From the NCBI GenBank assembly GCA_000830255.1, contig JQIT01000008.1, forward strand, positions 124,001-188,000: a DNA stretch of 64,000 nucleotides. The letters run 5' to 3'. The DNA is from Sulfuricurvum sp. PC08-66. Lineage in GTDB: Bacteria > Campylobacterota > Campylobacteria > Campylobacterales > Sulfurimonadaceae. Below are positions 1 through 8,535 of the stretch, one piece after another; position 1 is the first letter of the stretch; each line of letters begins with the position of its first letter. The notes under the pieces are model-generated. The model was not told where the DNA came from, did no database searches, and worked only from the letters and a program-made list of their open reading frames with translations. A program made the translations under genes and the position numbers.

Positions 1-416
1 AGATGCTAGGTGATGGCATGATGGCGACGTACGGTGTGCCTATTCATATCGAGCATGCCGCAGTGGCGTGCGCACGAACCGCTGTGCAGATTCGAGAGTA
101 TCTCGATACCTTCAACGATGTGCGTCCAGAGTACCTCAAAGAGCCGTTGCGTTGTGGCATGGGTATCGCCTCTGGCAAAGTCTTCGCGGGCAATATTGGC
201 TCGATTCGTCGCATGGAGTATACGGTGCTAGGGGACGCGGTCAATACCAGCGCACGCCTAGAAAACCTCACCAAGAACATCGGACACGATATTCTTATCG
301 ATGGCGCCACTGCGCTACAGCTAGGCAAGCATGCCACAATGGAGTTCGTCGAGGATATTACGATTCGCGGCAAGAGTAACAGTATCGATATCTACAAGCT
401 CATCGCATGCGAATAG
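1..416 (+). CDS. Class III adenylate/guanylate cyclase, C-terminal part (5' truncated by window edge)
   Basis: The open frame runs in from the left edge, so the true start lies outside the window; the ATG at 3 falls inside the conserved catalytic core (LGDGMMATYG, the strand carrying the second metal-binding Asp of class III cyclases). Further along come GMGIASGKVFAGNIGS and the signature GDAVNTSARLE, where the Asn and Arg position the transition state. The family makes cAMP or cGMP from the nucleotide triphosphate. Only about 137 C-terminal residues are visible, so any N-terminal sensor domain (often CHASE2 or PAS) cannot be judged. The protein ends shortly after the cyclase domain. The next gene begins 21 bp downstream on the same strand. 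Substrate (ATP or GTP) is not assigned here. Confidence 0.88.
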   Translation, partial: MLGDGMMATYGVPIHIEHAAVACARTAVQIREYLDTFNDVRPEYLKEPLRCGMGIASGKVFAGNIGSIRRMEYTVLGDAVNTSARLENLTKNIGHDILIDGATALQLGKHATMEFVEDITIRGKSNSIDIYKLIACE

Positions 417-437
417 TTTTCAAAAAGGAGTTTTAAG

Positions 438-1580
438 GTGTACACATTTTGGGCGCTAGCATGGTATGGCGCGGTTTTGCTCTTTGTCTATCGATTGGTG
501 AGAATATTGGAGAGTGAGCGATTTTTCCATCGACATGCTCACGACAATGCGTTGATTGATACGTTTGTCTCTATTATCATTCCTGCGCGCAACGAAGAGA
601 GCAATATCGAGCGCGTGGTTCGCTCTTTGGCGGTGCAGAGTTTGGAGGCGCGACATTATGAAATTATCATCGTCAATGACAACTCCACCGACGATACAGC
701 CACCATCGCCCAAGCCCTCTCAAGGGAGTTTACGCATGTACGTTTGATAAATGCGCCACTTCTACCCCAAGGATGGTCGGGCAAAAATCACGCCTGTCAC
801 ATTGGGAGTTTGGAGGCGAAAGGCGATTATCTGCTCTTCATCGATGCAGATACACAAGCAGGCATTTCGCTTTTGGAGACAACACTGCGTTTTGCACGTA
901 ATCGCGCTATTGATTTGCTCTCGATGAGTCCGATGCAGGAGATGATTAGCGTAGGTGAGAAGCTTTTGTTGCCTGCGATATTTTTGGGCGTGGCAGGCAC
1001 TATTCGATTGGACAAGATTAATACTTCACGCTTCAGTGACGCCCTAGCGAACGGGCAATTTTTGATGTTTTCACGCAGTTGCTATACCAAAATTGGGGGA
1101 CATGAAGCGATCAAAAATCAGTTGTGCGACGATGTGACCTTCGCGCACGTGGTCAAGCAAAAGGGGATGCGATTGCATTTTGGACTTTTGAAGCGTCATG
1201 AGTTTAGTGCGCGAATGTACGACAGCTTTGGGAGTGCGTGGAAAGGGTTCGGCAAAAATCTCTCCGATATTTTGGGCATACGTGGGTATGGACATGCCCT
1301 TCGTAATGTGGGCTATTTTCTGTTTTTGATGATGGGGTGGGTTGCGGCACCTTGGATGCTCTATAACGGTTCTATAGGAGAGTGGGCGAGTTGGGTGTGG
1401 GCAGTGGCGGCAATCACACTGCTATCAATTGTGACCGTTGCGGCGAGAGAGTTTCGTATTGGTGTACTCTATGTACTCTTTTTACCGTGGGCGTATGGAC
1501 TCTATGCGGTGTTGCTTTTGAGAAGTTTGCGGTTACGCACCCAAAAGGGTGCTAGAGAGTGGAGAGGGCGCTTTTATTAG
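438..1580 (+). CDS. Membrane glycosyltransferase, family 2
   Basis: 380 aa, GTG start with AAAAGGAG about 9 bp upstream. An N-terminal membrane helix (about 2-22) is followed by a GT2 catalytic domain (about 44-240): SIIIPARNEE, the nucleotide-binding NDNSTDDT, the DAD metal-binding motif in LLFIDADT, and LCDDVTF as the probable catalytic acidic stretch. Three hydrophobic helices fill the C-terminal 90 residues. This layout resembles the CrtQ/HpnB-type membrane GT2 proteins that glycosylate lipids, but the acceptor cannot be read from the sequence. The gene overlaps the convergent trxC by 4 bp. I infer a role in envelope lipid or polysaccharide synthesis; family assignment is firm, substrate is not. 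Confidence 0.85.
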   Translation: MYTFWALAWYGAVLLFVYRLVRILESERFFHRHAHDNALIDTFVSIIIPARNEESNIERVVRSLAVQSLEARHYEIIIVNDNSTDDTATIAQALSREFTHVRLINAPLLPQGWSGKNHACHIGSLEAKGDYLLFIDADTQAGISLLETTLRFARNRAIDLLSMSPMQEMISVGEKLLLPAIFLGVAGTIRLDKINTSRFSDALANGQFLMFSRSCYTKIGGHEAIKNQLCDDVTFAHVVKQKGMRLHFGLLKRHEFSARMYDSFGSAWKGFGKNLSDILGIRGYGHALRNVGYFLFLMMGWVAAPWMLYNGSIGEWASWVWAVAAITLLSIVTVAAREFRIGVLYVLFLPWAYGLYAVLLLRSLRLRTQKGAREWRGRFY

Positions 1581-2005
1581 GCGTAGCGTGCGACCCATTG
1601 TCGTATAGCATTGACATCCAATGCCCCTGAAACGCGGTCTACTTCGCGTCCCCCTTTGAAGAGTATCATCGTAGGAATCGAGCGGATGTTGTAACTAGCG
1701 GCGATGTTTTGGTGCGCCTCCGTATCGAGCTTGGCAAAGCGCGCCGTGCCTACGAAGCTATCAGCAGCTTGGGCAAAGGAGGGTGCCATCATTTTGCAGG
1801 GTCCACACCAATTCGCCCAAAAATCGACCACCACAGGAATATCATTTTTTTCGATGTGTTGGTTGAAATTATCGCCGTTTAGATTGATAGGTTTGGTATC
1901 AAGCAATGAAGCTTTGCATCGTCCACATGAAGCTTTTGTGGCACCTTTTGGGATGCGATTGGTGCCGTTGCAATGTGGACAAACAATATGTATTTTTTCA
2001 TCCAT
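1577..2005 (-). CDS. trxC: Thioredoxin 2 (zinc-binding thioredoxin)
   Basis: 142 aa. The N-terminus holds two CxxC pairs (CPHC, CGRC) forming the zinc knuckle that distinguishes Trx2 from Trx1; the thioredoxin fold follows with the redox-active WCGPC and the cis-proline segment SIPTMILF. It reduces protein disulfides in the cytoplasm using thioredoxin reductase. A GTG at 2014 is in frame, but the only Shine-Dalgarno-like AGG sits at 2015-2017, directly against it and 8-9 bp from the ATG at 2005, so I chose the ATG. The gene lies 13 bp downstream of an ankyrin-repeat gene on the same strand and is probably co-transcribed with it. In E. coli trxC is OxyR-controlled; no such site is recognised here. 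Confidence 0.93.
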   Translation of the reverse strand: MDEKIHIVCPHCNGTNRIPKGATKASCGRCKASLLDTKPINLNGDNFNQHIEKNDIPVVVDFWANWCGPCKMMAPSFAQAADSFVGTARFAKLDTEAHQNIAASYNIRSIPTMILFKGGREVDRVSGALDVNAIRQWVARYA

Positions 2006-2018
2006 GATTGACACCTAA

Positions 2019-2468
2019 TTATTTGAAAAATTTCATCATCGATTGACGACCAAATTTTTGGACCAACATAAACGCTGTAGCACCACGGTCGTTGGCAGGT
2101 TTGGTATCTGCGCCGCGCTCGATGAGATAGCCGCACAGTTCGGTCATGTCGTCCATGATAGCCTCCATCAAAGGCGTCCAGCCTACACCATCTTTTTTGT
2201 TGATGTCGGCGCCCTTGTCGAGTAGATACGCCACCATCGCTTTTTGGTTGCGACGAATAGCGATATGCAAAAGTGTCCAGCCATATTTGTTTTGCAGATT
2301 TAGATCTACACCTGCATCGATAGCGGCTTTGAACGCTTCGATATTTTCGTGATAGACCATATTTTCGAAGAGTTGAAAGAGGTCGTCGCTTTGAACGCCA
2401 TCGTAAGATTGAATCGAAGCGCGGATGTTTTCGGGGAGTTTTGTCATAAGTTCTTGTACTGTTTTCAT
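2019..2468 (-). CDS. Ankyrin repeat protein
   Basis: 149 aa, no signal peptide or membrane segment, so probably cytoplasmic. After a helical N-terminal segment there are about three ankyrin repeats (about 35-140), recognisable by GWTLLHIAIRRNQ and GWTPLMEAIMDD, each followed by a helix pair and a DKGAD or ERGAD turn. Such domains bind partner proteins; no enzymatic motif is seen. It precedes trxC in the same direction with a very short gap, suggesting one transcript. In other bacteria small ankyrin proteins are found next to oxidative-stress genes such as catalase (AnkB), and the thioredoxin neighbour makes a redox-linked role possible but unproven. A second ankyrin gene lies at 58255. Confidence 0.85.
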   Translation of the reverse strand: MKTVQELMTKLPENIRASIQSYDGVQSDDLFQLFENMVYHENIEAFKAAIDAGVDLNLQNKYGWTLLHIAIRRNQKAMVAYLLDKGADINKKDGVGWTPLMEAIMDDMTELCGYLIERGADTKPANDRGATAFMLVQKFGRQSMMKFFK

Positions 2469-2575
2469 GTTCTTTTCCTTATTATTTGTATAAGAGAAAA
2501 AAATATTAGTCGAATATGACTTTATTTCACCTTAGCGTTTTTGCGTTATTATTGCGCCAAAAATAGGAGCCTACG

Positions 2576-3715
2576 ATGGCCATCGATTTCCAAAGCATTA
2601 CGACTCCAACGTATGTGTGTGAAGAGGCGCTTTTAGAGAAAAATTTGGCTCTTTTTGGACGTATCAAAGAGGCTACGGGCATCAAAGTCCTCTTGGCGCT
2701 CAAGGGTTTTGCAATGTGGTCGACCTTTGGGTTGGTAGGCAAATACCTCGATGGATGTACGGCGAGCGGTCTGCATGAGGCGACCTTGGCGTACGAAGAG
2801 ATGGGTAAAGAGGTACACACCTATTCGCCCGCCTTCAAAGAGGAGGATATCGAAGCCATTGCACGTATCAGCGGGCATATAGTCTTTAACTCTCCTAGTC
2901 AACTGCTTCGCCATATCGAGCGCGTCAAAGCCATTAATCCCGCTATCGAGGTCTCGATTCGTGTCAATCCAGAGGTCTCTGCTTCGCCTGTCGATTTGTA
3001 CAATCCGTGTGCGCTTTTTAGTCGATTGGGCACCACTAAAGCCAATTTCGATGAGGCAATTTTGCCCTATCTCGATGGACTCAATTTCCATGCGCTTTGC
3101 GAACAAAATGTCGATGCACTCGATGAAGTGTTGGCAGGATTTGAGGCAAAATTTGGAGCCTATATTCCCCAGATGAAATTCGTCAATTTTGGAGGAGGGC
3201 ACCACGTCACGCGCGTCGATTACGATGTCGAGGGGCTTATCCGCACTATCAAAGCATTTCAATCGCGTTATCCTCATGTCCAAGTCTATCTCGAACCCGG
3301 TGAGGCTATCGGATGGCAAACAGGCACACTCGTGGCAAGCGTCGTCGATATCATCGATAATGGCATGAAGCTAGCGATATTGGATATCTCTGCAGAAGCA
3401 CATATGCCCGATACGCTAGCGATGCCCTACCGTGCAATGGTGCGTGGCAGTGGGACGGCAGGTGAGAAACCCTATCTCTATCGACTAGGGGGCAATACCT
3501 GTTTGGCGGGAGATGTGATGGGAGATTATAGCTTCGATGCGCCGCTCTCTGTTGGGGATCGCATCATTTTTGAGGATCAAATTCACTACACGTTCGTCAA
3601 AAGTACCACTTTCAACGGCGTCAAACTCCCTTCACTTATGTGGTACACCAAAGAGGGTGAGCTAAAAACCATCCGCACTTTCGGGTACGATGAGTATAAA
3701 CGTCGTCTCTCCTAG
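2576..3715 (+). CDS. nspC: Carboxynorspermidine/carboxyspermidine decarboxylase
   Basis: 379 aa, ATG preceded by AGGAG. A PLP-dependent alanine-racemase-fold decarboxylase of the DapDC/ODC-like group. Visible are the PLP lysine in LLALKGF (about residue 41), HALCEQN, the phosphate-binding glycine run in NFGGGHHVT, EPGEAIGW, and GNTCLAGD with the cysteine contributed across the dimer. It decarboxylates carboxyspermidine or carboxynorspermidine in the aspartate-semialdehyde-dependent polyamine route used by many Campylobacterota. The partner dehydrogenase is not next to it. The gene overlaps the convergent DksA-like gene by 4 bp. The HALCEQN and CLAGD stretches distinguish it from diaminopimelate decarboxylase (LysA), which I considered. 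Confidence 0.93.
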   Translation: MAIDFQSITTPTYVCEEALLEKNLALFGRIKEATGIKVLLALKGFAMWSTFGLVGKYLDGCTASGLHEATLAYEEMGKEVHTYSPAFKEEDIEAIARISGHIVFNSPSQLLRHIERVKAINPAIEVSIRVNPEVSASPVDLYNPCALFSRLGTTKANFDEAILPYLDGLNFHALCEQNVDALDEVLAGFEAKFGAYIPQMKFVNFGGGHHVTRVDYDVEGLIRTIKAFQSRYPHVQVYLEPGEAIGWQTGTLVASVVDIIDNGMKLAILDISAEAHMPDTLAMPYRAMVRGSGTAGEKPYLYRLGGNTCLAGDVMGDYSFDAPLSVGDRIIFEDQIHYTFVKSTTFNGVKLPSLMWYTKEGELKTIRTFGYDEYKRRLS

Positions 3716-4071
3716 GAGAGCTTGGCGCACTCGATACACAAGCGTGTGTGTGGTGCCGCGAGAAGTCTCTCGAACGCGATAGGTTCATCGCACTCACTAC
3801 ATATTCCAAAACCTTCATCTTCGATACGTGTGAGTGTTTGACGTAGTTGCGCTAGGCGTTGAGAGGTTTGGTCAAAAATCTTGGCATTCATGGCGTAGGT
3901 AGCTAACTCCTCTTCGCGCGTCAAATCACATAGACTGCAATCGGGTTCGACTATTTTTAGCGCCTTTTCTAAGCCCACTAGCTCCTCTTCAAGCGCCGCG
4001 ATTTGCTCCAAAACGACTGTTTGGAGTTTAGTGAGTTGTGTTTTTGGAAACATTTTTTTGATTGGCTTCAT
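3712..4071 (-). CDS. dksA: DksA/TraR-family C4 zinc-finger protein
   Basis: About 119 aa from the chosen ATG at 4071; an ATG at 4053 is the alternative and neither has a strong ribosome binding site. A long coiled-coil hairpin is followed by a complete four-cysteine zinc finger, CSEC then CIEC with 17 residues between the pairs. DksA proteins enter the RNA polymerase secondary channel and, with ppGpp, change transcription of ribosomal and amino-acid genes. An extra Cys pair (CSLC) in the coiled-coil tip region, next to Asp residues, is notable. The start overlaps the end of the upstream chemoreceptor gene by about 44 bp, which suggests translational coupling. The C. jejuni DksA-like protein has similar size and arrangement. 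Confidence 0.82.
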   Translation of the reverse strand: MKPIKKMFPKTQLTKLQTVVLEQIAALEEELVGLEKALKIVEPDCSLCDLTREEELATYAMNAKIFDQTSQRLAQLRQTLTRIEDEGFGICSECDEPIAFERLLAAPHTRLCIECAKLS

Positions 4072-5962
4072 GCACCATAGCATCCAATAGCTCAAAGAGC
4101 TTACCGCTTGCACTCTCCATCTCTTTGAAATTGCTCACGATGATAGGCGCTTGCTCGAGAAGTTTTTCAAAACTCTCTTGAATGAAGTGCATGTTTGCGT
4201 TGGCGAATTTATGTACTGTCTCATGTGGTGTTACGATAGCCTTGTAGGCGTTAGTGTGCCCAAATCTGCGTGCGCCCTCTCCATCGTACCAGTGTCCTAG
4301 GCGACATTTGTGATGGTCAGTCACGCCCAAAATTTGACGATTGTTCATGACGCTGCTGTACGCCTCTGATTTGTAGATAATGTGGTCGATTTTTGCCAAA
4401 ACGACAAAAACGTTGTTCTCCATGCGATAGGAGGAGTCGACGATACGATTGGAGCTATCGTTGAGTTCTTCAAGGGTGCTTTCGAAATGGGTGATTTTGC
4501 CACTTGAAGTCTCTACAATGGTGCTCATCTCTTGAGAGCTTGTTTGAATTTCGCTCATGCCTTGTTGGAGGGTTTTGATAGAGATAGAAATTTCACCCGT
4601 AGCTTTGTGCGTGCGCTCTGCCAATTTACGTACTTCATCTGCTACGACGGCAAAGCCTCGACCATGCTCTCCTGCGCGTGCGGCTTCGATAGCGGCATTA
4701 AGTGCAAGTAGGTTGGTTTGGTCTGCGATGTCTGTGATAAATTGAATAATCGAGGTGATTTCAGTCACTTGGTTTGCCAAAGATGTAATTGAATCATTGT
4801 TATTGGAGACGCGCTCGATGAGGCTATGCAAATCCTCGATAATATCCTTGACGGTGGTGCGGCTGTCAGTAGAGAGTTTGGAGGCCTCTTTGGTGTCGTG
4901 TGTGACGATTTTGAGGTCTTCGATATTGCGATGTAGATTCTCTTGGATGACGGTGAGGCTGTTAGCGATACTAGAGCTGAGTGAACTGATTTGGCTGTTG
5001 AGCGCATCGTGACGTTTTTGCGCCTCTTGTGCTTTCATGGCATCGATACTGATTTTGACATTGGCAATGGCAGTGACAAAATCACCGTGCATTTCGCTGT
5101 CGGAGATGGTGCGTGCGAAGTTCCCTTTGGAGGCATTGACCAAGGAGATATTGATTTCATTGATGAAGTTCTCGATTTGGGTGATAAGTCCATGGAGCGA
5201 CCCTCCCATGATGCCCAATTCGGTTTTAGAGATTTCGATATCCCCTTTGTTGCTAAATTTGCCGTGACTTGCTTGCTCCATGATGAGCGTGAATTTGCCC
5301 AGCGCCGAAACAATCGATTTTTTAACCACCGTGGCAACGCTAAAGACTACAATAGTAACGAGTAGCCCTGAAAGCACCACAAAAATTTCATAAAATTTGA
5401 GCTGTTTTTGCATCTGCGAAGAGGCATTCTCTAGCTCCTCCTCTTTGAGTTGTACGACCTTTTTGAAGCTATCGCGTGAAGCATTGGCGTAGGGAGAGAG
5501 CTTCTCTTTGTACTCATCGTAAGCCCCTTTTGTATCGTCTTGGAGGGTTTTGGCATCAAGCGCTTGCATCATTTTGAGTGAGTTATTGAGAAATTGCAGG
5601 GTACTGTTTTTTGCCTCGATGATGAGAGGAAGTGCATCTTGATTCTCACCCAAGGTATTTTCAAGTGCCAAAAACTCTGCTTCGATAAAGGTGACGCTCT
5701 TTTGCAAATTGGCAATATTTTTGGCTTTATCGCCACCGAGCAAAATTTCGCGCGTAGCACGGCTGACAAAATTGAGCTCTTTTTCGATTTTGAGCGTGTG
5801 AATGGCACCTGCGGTAGCATTGTTTTGGAGGGAGTCATACTGCTTGCCAATCATGGTCAAAACAATAAAAATAAATACAGCAGCCCCCAAAACCGAAACG
5901 GTGATAATGCCAATCAACCAGTTCATTTTTTGCTTGACGCTATAGTGTTCGAATGCGCTCAT
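4028..5962 (-). CDS. Methyl-accepting chemotaxis protein with C-terminal CZB zinc domain
   Basis: About 644 aa from the ATG at 5962 (an in-frame start at 5989 lacks support). Two membrane helices (about 14-35 and 185-208) bracket a helical periplasmic sensor domain of four-helix-bundle type. A HAMP-like region follows, then the signalling hairpin with the highly conserved tip, including [19 protein letters not shown]. The last 90 residues form a chemoreceptor zinc-binding domain: [12 protein letters not shown] supplies the Cys, and H residues in FGHTNA and PHETVHKF complete a 3His/1Cys site. CZB domains are known to sense zinc or hypochlorite-like oxidants; finding one on a transmembrane receptor with a separate periplasmic sensor implies two inputs. 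It is followed by, and overlaps, the DksA-like gene. Confidence 0.92.
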   Translation of the reverse strand: MSAFEHYSVKQKMNWLIGIITVSVLGAAVFIFIVLTMIGKQYDSLQNNATAGAIHTLKIEKELNFVSRATREILLGGDKAKNIANLQKSVTFIEAEFLALENTLGENQDALPLIIEAKNSTLQFLNNSLKMMQALDAKTLQDDTKGAYDEYKEKLSPYANASRDSFKKVVQLKEEELENASSQMQKQLKFYEIFVVLSGLLVTIVVFSVATVVKKSIVSALGKFTLIMEQASHGKFSNKGDIEISKTELGIMGGSLHGLITQIENFINEINISLVNASKGNFARTISDSEMHGDFVTAIANVKISIDAMKAQEAQKRHDALNSQISSLSSSIANSLTVIQENLHRNIEDLKIVTHDTKEASKLSTDSRTTVKDIIEDLHSLIERVSNNNDSITSLANQVTEITSIIQFITDIADQTNLLALNAAIEAARAGEHGRGFAVVADEVRKLAERTHKATGEISISIKTLQQGMSEIQTSSQEMSTIVETSSGKITHFESTLEELNDSSNRIVDSSYRMENNVFVVLAKIDHIIYKSEAYSSVMNNRQILGVTDHHKCRLGHWYDGEGARRFGHTNAYKAIVTPHETVHKFANANMHFIQESFEKLLEQAPIIVSNFKEMESASGKLFELLDAMVHEANQKNVSKNTTH

Positions 5963-6094
5963 AAAGTACCTTGTGATAAAAATGTGCAAAAAGTGTAACG
6001 CAACAAAGCATAAGAAACTTTTATAACCGAAGTGTGACCATCAAGTAGAACTAAAATTGCATTACTTTTTAACTTGCTATTAATATTTCAAACC

Positions 6095-6100
6095 TATACT
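6095..6100 (+). promoter_or_regulatory. Probable -10 element (TATACT) for the cytochrome c gene
   Basis: TATACT lies 28 bp before the chosen ATG, in the divergent gap between the chemoreceptor and cytochrome genes. There is no good -35 at 17 bp, as is common in Campylobacterota; AACTTG is about 18 bp upstream. Confidence 0.45.
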
Positions 6101-6128
6101 CCGCTATTCCAAATCAAAGAGGGTGAGT

Positions 6129-6545
6129 ATGGGTATGCGTGCATGGATGGTGATGGCGTTGGCGGTGATGACGGCGCAAGCAGAAATAGATGGCTATAAA
6201 ATATATTTGGCGAAGTGCTCGATGTGTCACAATGAGATGACTACGACAGCACAAGTCAAGGCAAAATTTCAAACTATGAAAGCGCCTCCGATTATGGAGG
6301 TCTCCAATCAACTCAAAGCGATGATAGGCTACAACGGCAACGATGAAGAGGTGAAGCGTCAATTGGTGCTTACCTTTATGCGAGACTATATTTTTAATCC
6401 TGATATTGATAAAAGCATGTGTAATCTTGGCGCTATCGACCAATTTGGTGTGATGCCAAGCCAAAAAGGTAAACTCACTCAAGAGGAGCTTGTCGCTGTA
6501 TCCGAGTGGCTTTATGACCACTTCGAAGGCAAAGAGTTTCAGTAG
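6129..6545 (+). CDS. Small periplasmic c-type cytochrome
   Basis: 138 aa. The ATG at 6129 follows GAGGGTGAG at good spacing; a GTG at 6123 overlaps that ribosome binding site and is less likely. A short signal peptide ends near TAQA, giving an exported protein with a single haem attachment motif CSMCH about 30 residues in. A C-terminal methionine in FGVMPSQKG is the probable distal ligand, followed by the helix LTQEELVAVSEWLYDHF typical of cytochrome c domains. It probably carries electrons in the periplasm; donor and acceptor are unknown. A second Cys (SMCNLG) is not part of a haem motif. The following gene starts only 2 bp after the stop, so the two are co-transcribed. Confidence 0.85.
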   Translation: MGMRAWMVMALAVMTAQAEIDGYKIYLAKCSMCHNEMTTTAQVKAKFQTMKAPPIMEVSNQLKAMIGYNGNDEEVKRQLVLTFMRDYIFNPDIDKSMCNLGAIDQFGVMPSQKGKLTQEELVAVSEWLYDHFEGKEFQ

Positions 6546-6547
6546 TA

Positions 6548-6853
6548 ATGGCTATAATTGCGCCAAAAACGGCGCAAGAAATGATGAAAACCTTTCAAAA
6601 TGAAGCTATCGATACTCAAACGCTCTTACGACTCTATCCCGCGTGCGTGGTCGATATGCACGACGGTCAGAGTGCTGAGGTCTCTCTAGAGTGGGCAGAG
6701 ATGAAGTATGGTCAAATTACCATCAAAGGCTTCGTCATTGTGTTCGATTTTACCCCCTTACAGCCTCATGTCAAAAATCAAAAAAAATTCTTCTATGATA
6801 ACTTCACCGATTTTGAAAAAGCGATGTATGAAGCACTCACATTGCTAGCATGA
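6548..6853 (+). CDS. Conserved hypothetical protein
   Basis: 101 aa, cytoplasmic by composition, no signal peptide. I do not recognise the family. The visible character is a mixed alpha/beta small domain: an N-terminal helix (KTAQEMMKTFQNEA), several strands (VVDMHDGQSAEVSLEW, GQITIKGFVIVF) and a basic, aromatic C-terminal helix (KKFFYDNFTDFEKAMYEA). It sits 2 bp after the cytochrome c gene and overlaps the MATE transporter gene by 4 bp (ATGA), so it is translated as part of this three-gene set. The tight coupling supports that it is a real gene. No function is proposed. Confidence 0.7.
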   Translation: MAIIAPKTAQEMMKTFQNEAIDTQTLLRLYPACVVDMHDGQSAEVSLEWAEMKYGQITIKGFVIVFDFTPLQPHVKNQKKFFYDNFTDFEKAMYEALTLLA

Positions 6854-8142
6854 CACGAAAAATTCTCACACTAGCCCTTCCTGCTGGGCTCAAAAATCTG
6901 CTTGACTCCATTATGCTTTTGGTGGATCTCTTTATGGTTTCACCCTTGGGTGTCGATGCGCTTGCGGCGGTGGGGCTTGGATTACAATTCACGATGCTTT
7001 TGGGTGTTGTGATGGTCATCTATAGTGTAGGCGGTTCGATTCTCATCGCACGCTATAGAGGTTCAGGGCGACTCTATCGAGCCAATGCTGTGTTGTATAT
7101 GAGTCTCCTTTTGGCATTGGGGCTTAGCCTCGTGATGACACTTCTGCTCTATCCCTTTGCAGGGGTATTGTACGAATGGATGTATGCTACGCCCAATGTG
7201 GCGGCACAAGGTGTGGCGTATTGGGGCGTGATTTTGCTCTTTTTGCCTCTGCTTTTTATCGATACGCTCTTTTTTAGCTACTTCTCATCGATGGGCAATA
7301 CGCTGACCCCTTTGATTATTAAAATATTGGCAACTTTTGCCAATGTGGTGCTCAATTACGCCCTTATTTTTGGGCATTGGGGTGCGCCGCAAATGGGCGT
7401 AGCGGGAGCGGCATGGGCTACGGTCATAGCGTTAGCGATTACACTGCTTTTGTATGCGCTATTTTTTTGGAGACAAAAAGGCTATTTTTTCGTCCCACTA
7501 TGGCGTGCAAATCTCTTTCGAGCACTTTTGCAGTTAGGTGTGCCAGCGATGGTAGAGCGCGCAATTGGGTCACTCTCGTTTATGTTTTTCGTCGCTATTA
7601 TCGCCTCCTATTCGACCTATGCGCTTGCGGCGTATCAGTTGGGACTACGCATCGAAGGTATGGCGTATATGATTGGCATAGGTTTTTCGGTGGCGTCTAC
7701 GACATTAGTAGGACATGCCTTGGGTGCCAAGACGGTCGATGTGGCGTATCGATTGGCGATACACACCGCGAAATTGGCGGCTCTCTTGATGGGGTTAGAG
7801 GGGATGATACTGCTCTTTTTTCCTGAGTGGTTGCTAGGATTTTTCACCACAGAGGCAGTCGTCATCGAGGAGGGCGCTCTCTATTTGCGCATGGTGGGAA
7901 TATCGCAGATCCCTTTGGCTATGATGTTTGTCCTCTCTGCATCGCTACGCACCTTTGGGGCGGTGAAATTGGCACTCTATATTTCGCTAGGTTCGTTGTG
8001 GATTTTTAGAATAATTCCTGCCTATATCGTCTCCTACGTGGGTGGCGAAATTGTGTGGGTCTATGTAGCAATGACTGTCGAGACCTTTATCAAAGGGTAT
8101 CTCTTTTATTACTTTTTTCGTCGACGCTTCAAAGGCGCGTAA
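6850..8142 (+). CDS. MATE family multidrug/cation efflux transporter
   Basis: 430 aa with about 12 hydrophobic helices in two homologous halves. The N-terminus (TLALPAGLKNLLDSIMLLVDLFMVSPLG) and the mid-protein repeat (LQLGVPAMVERAIGSL) match the two MatE domains: each half begins with a proline-containing first helix and continues into the conserved helix 2. MATE proteins export cationic drugs or metabolites using Na+ or H+ gradients across the inner membrane. The substrate cannot be read. Its ATG overlaps the stop of the preceding small gene (ATGA). Confidence 0.92.
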   Translation: MTRKILTLALPAGLKNLLDSIMLLVDLFMVSPLGVDALAAVGLGLQFTMLLGVVMVIYSVGGSILIARYRGSGRLYRANAVLYMSLLLALGLSLVMTLLLYPFAGVLYEWMYATPNVAAQGVAYWGVILLFLPLLFIDTLFFSYFSSMGNTLTPLIIKILATFANVVLNYALIFGHWGAPQMGVAGAAWATVIALAITLLLYALFFWRQKGYFFVPLWRANLFRALLQLGVPAMVERAIGSLSFMFFVAIIASYSTYALAAYQLGLRIEGMAYMIGIGFSVASTTLVGHALGAKTVDVAYRLAIHTAKLAALLMGLEGMILLFFPEWLLGFFTTEAVVIEEGALYLRMVGISQIPLAMMFVLSASLRTFGAVKLALYISLGSLWIFRIIPAYIVSYVGGEIVWVYVAMTVETFIKGYLFYYFFRRRFKGA

Positions 8143-8153
8143 TGCTTTTGGGG

Positions 8154-8159
8154 TATACT
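8154..8159 (+). promoter_or_regulatory. Probable -10 element (TATACT) before the chorismate mutase gene
   Basis: TATACT in the 45-bp gap after the MATE gene places a start near 8166, about 20 bp before the ATG at 8188 and just ahead of its AGGAG ribosome binding site. The -35 region is not recognisable. Confidence 0.45.
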
Positions 8160-8187
8160 TTTGGGACCAAAATAGGAGCATGAACGT

Positions 8188-8487
8188 ATGGAAGCCAAGC
8201 AATGTCAAACCCTCTCAGAGGTACGCAAAGAGATAGATACGCTCGATGAGCAAATCGTAGCATTGATTGCCGCACGCAATGCCTATATCAAACAAGCCGC
8301 AAAATTCAAAATCTCCATCGAAGAGATAAAAGACCCTTCACGTGTAGCCCAAGTCATCGACCGCGCTCGCTCACGCGCTTTTGAGAAGGGACTCAACCCC
8401 AATATGATTACCGCTATTTATGAAATCATGATAGATGAGATGGTAGAGTCGGAGATTTTAGAGTTTAGGAATGCGAAGGATTTATAA
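8188..8487 (+). CDS. Chorismate mutase type II (AroQ-class) domain protein
   Basis: 99 aa, all helical. The three-helix AroQ fold is visible: VRKEIDTLDEQIVALIAARNAYIKQAAKFK gives the first-helix Arg, the second Arg (ARN) and the Lys that bind chorismate; DPSRVAQVIDRAR gives the Asp/Arg pair; the last helix has an E rather than the Gln often seen near the end. The fold is shared by chorismate mutase (chorismate to prephenate) and isochorismate pyruvate-lyase (PchB). It is a stand-alone domain, not fused to prephenate dehydratase. No siderophore genes are nearby, so chorismate mutase is the more cautious reading. An AGGAG lies about 10 bp before the ATG. Confidence 0.8.
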   Translation: MEAKQCQTLSEVRKEIDTLDEQIVALIAARNAYIKQAAKFKISIEEIKDPSRVAQVIDRARSRAFEKGLNPNMITAIYEIMIDEMVESEILEFRNAKDL

Positions 8488-8493
8488 GAAATG

Positions 8494-8515
8494 CTTGCGC
8501 GAAGAGACGCGCAAG
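8494..8515. terminator. Hairpin between convergent genes, possible bidirectional terminator
   Basis: A perfect 8-bp stem (CTTGCGCG / CGCGCAAG) with a 6-nt loop lies 6 bp after the chorismate mutase stop and about 20 bp after the end of the succinate/fumarate operon. No long T tract follows on either strand, so intrinsic termination is not certain. Confidence 0.5.
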
Positions 8516-8535
8516 AAGAGGGGTAGCGAAGTCAA

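Noticed and set aside
2633-3319. 228-codon open frame on the minus strand within nspC
   Set aside because: It is antisense to a complete, recognised gene; its product has no family pattern and arises from codon bias of the other strand.
8188-8487. Isochorismate pyruvate-lyase (PchB) of a siderophore pathway
   Set aside because: The fold is shared, but no salicylate or siderophore gene is nearby; chorismate mutase is the more cautious call.
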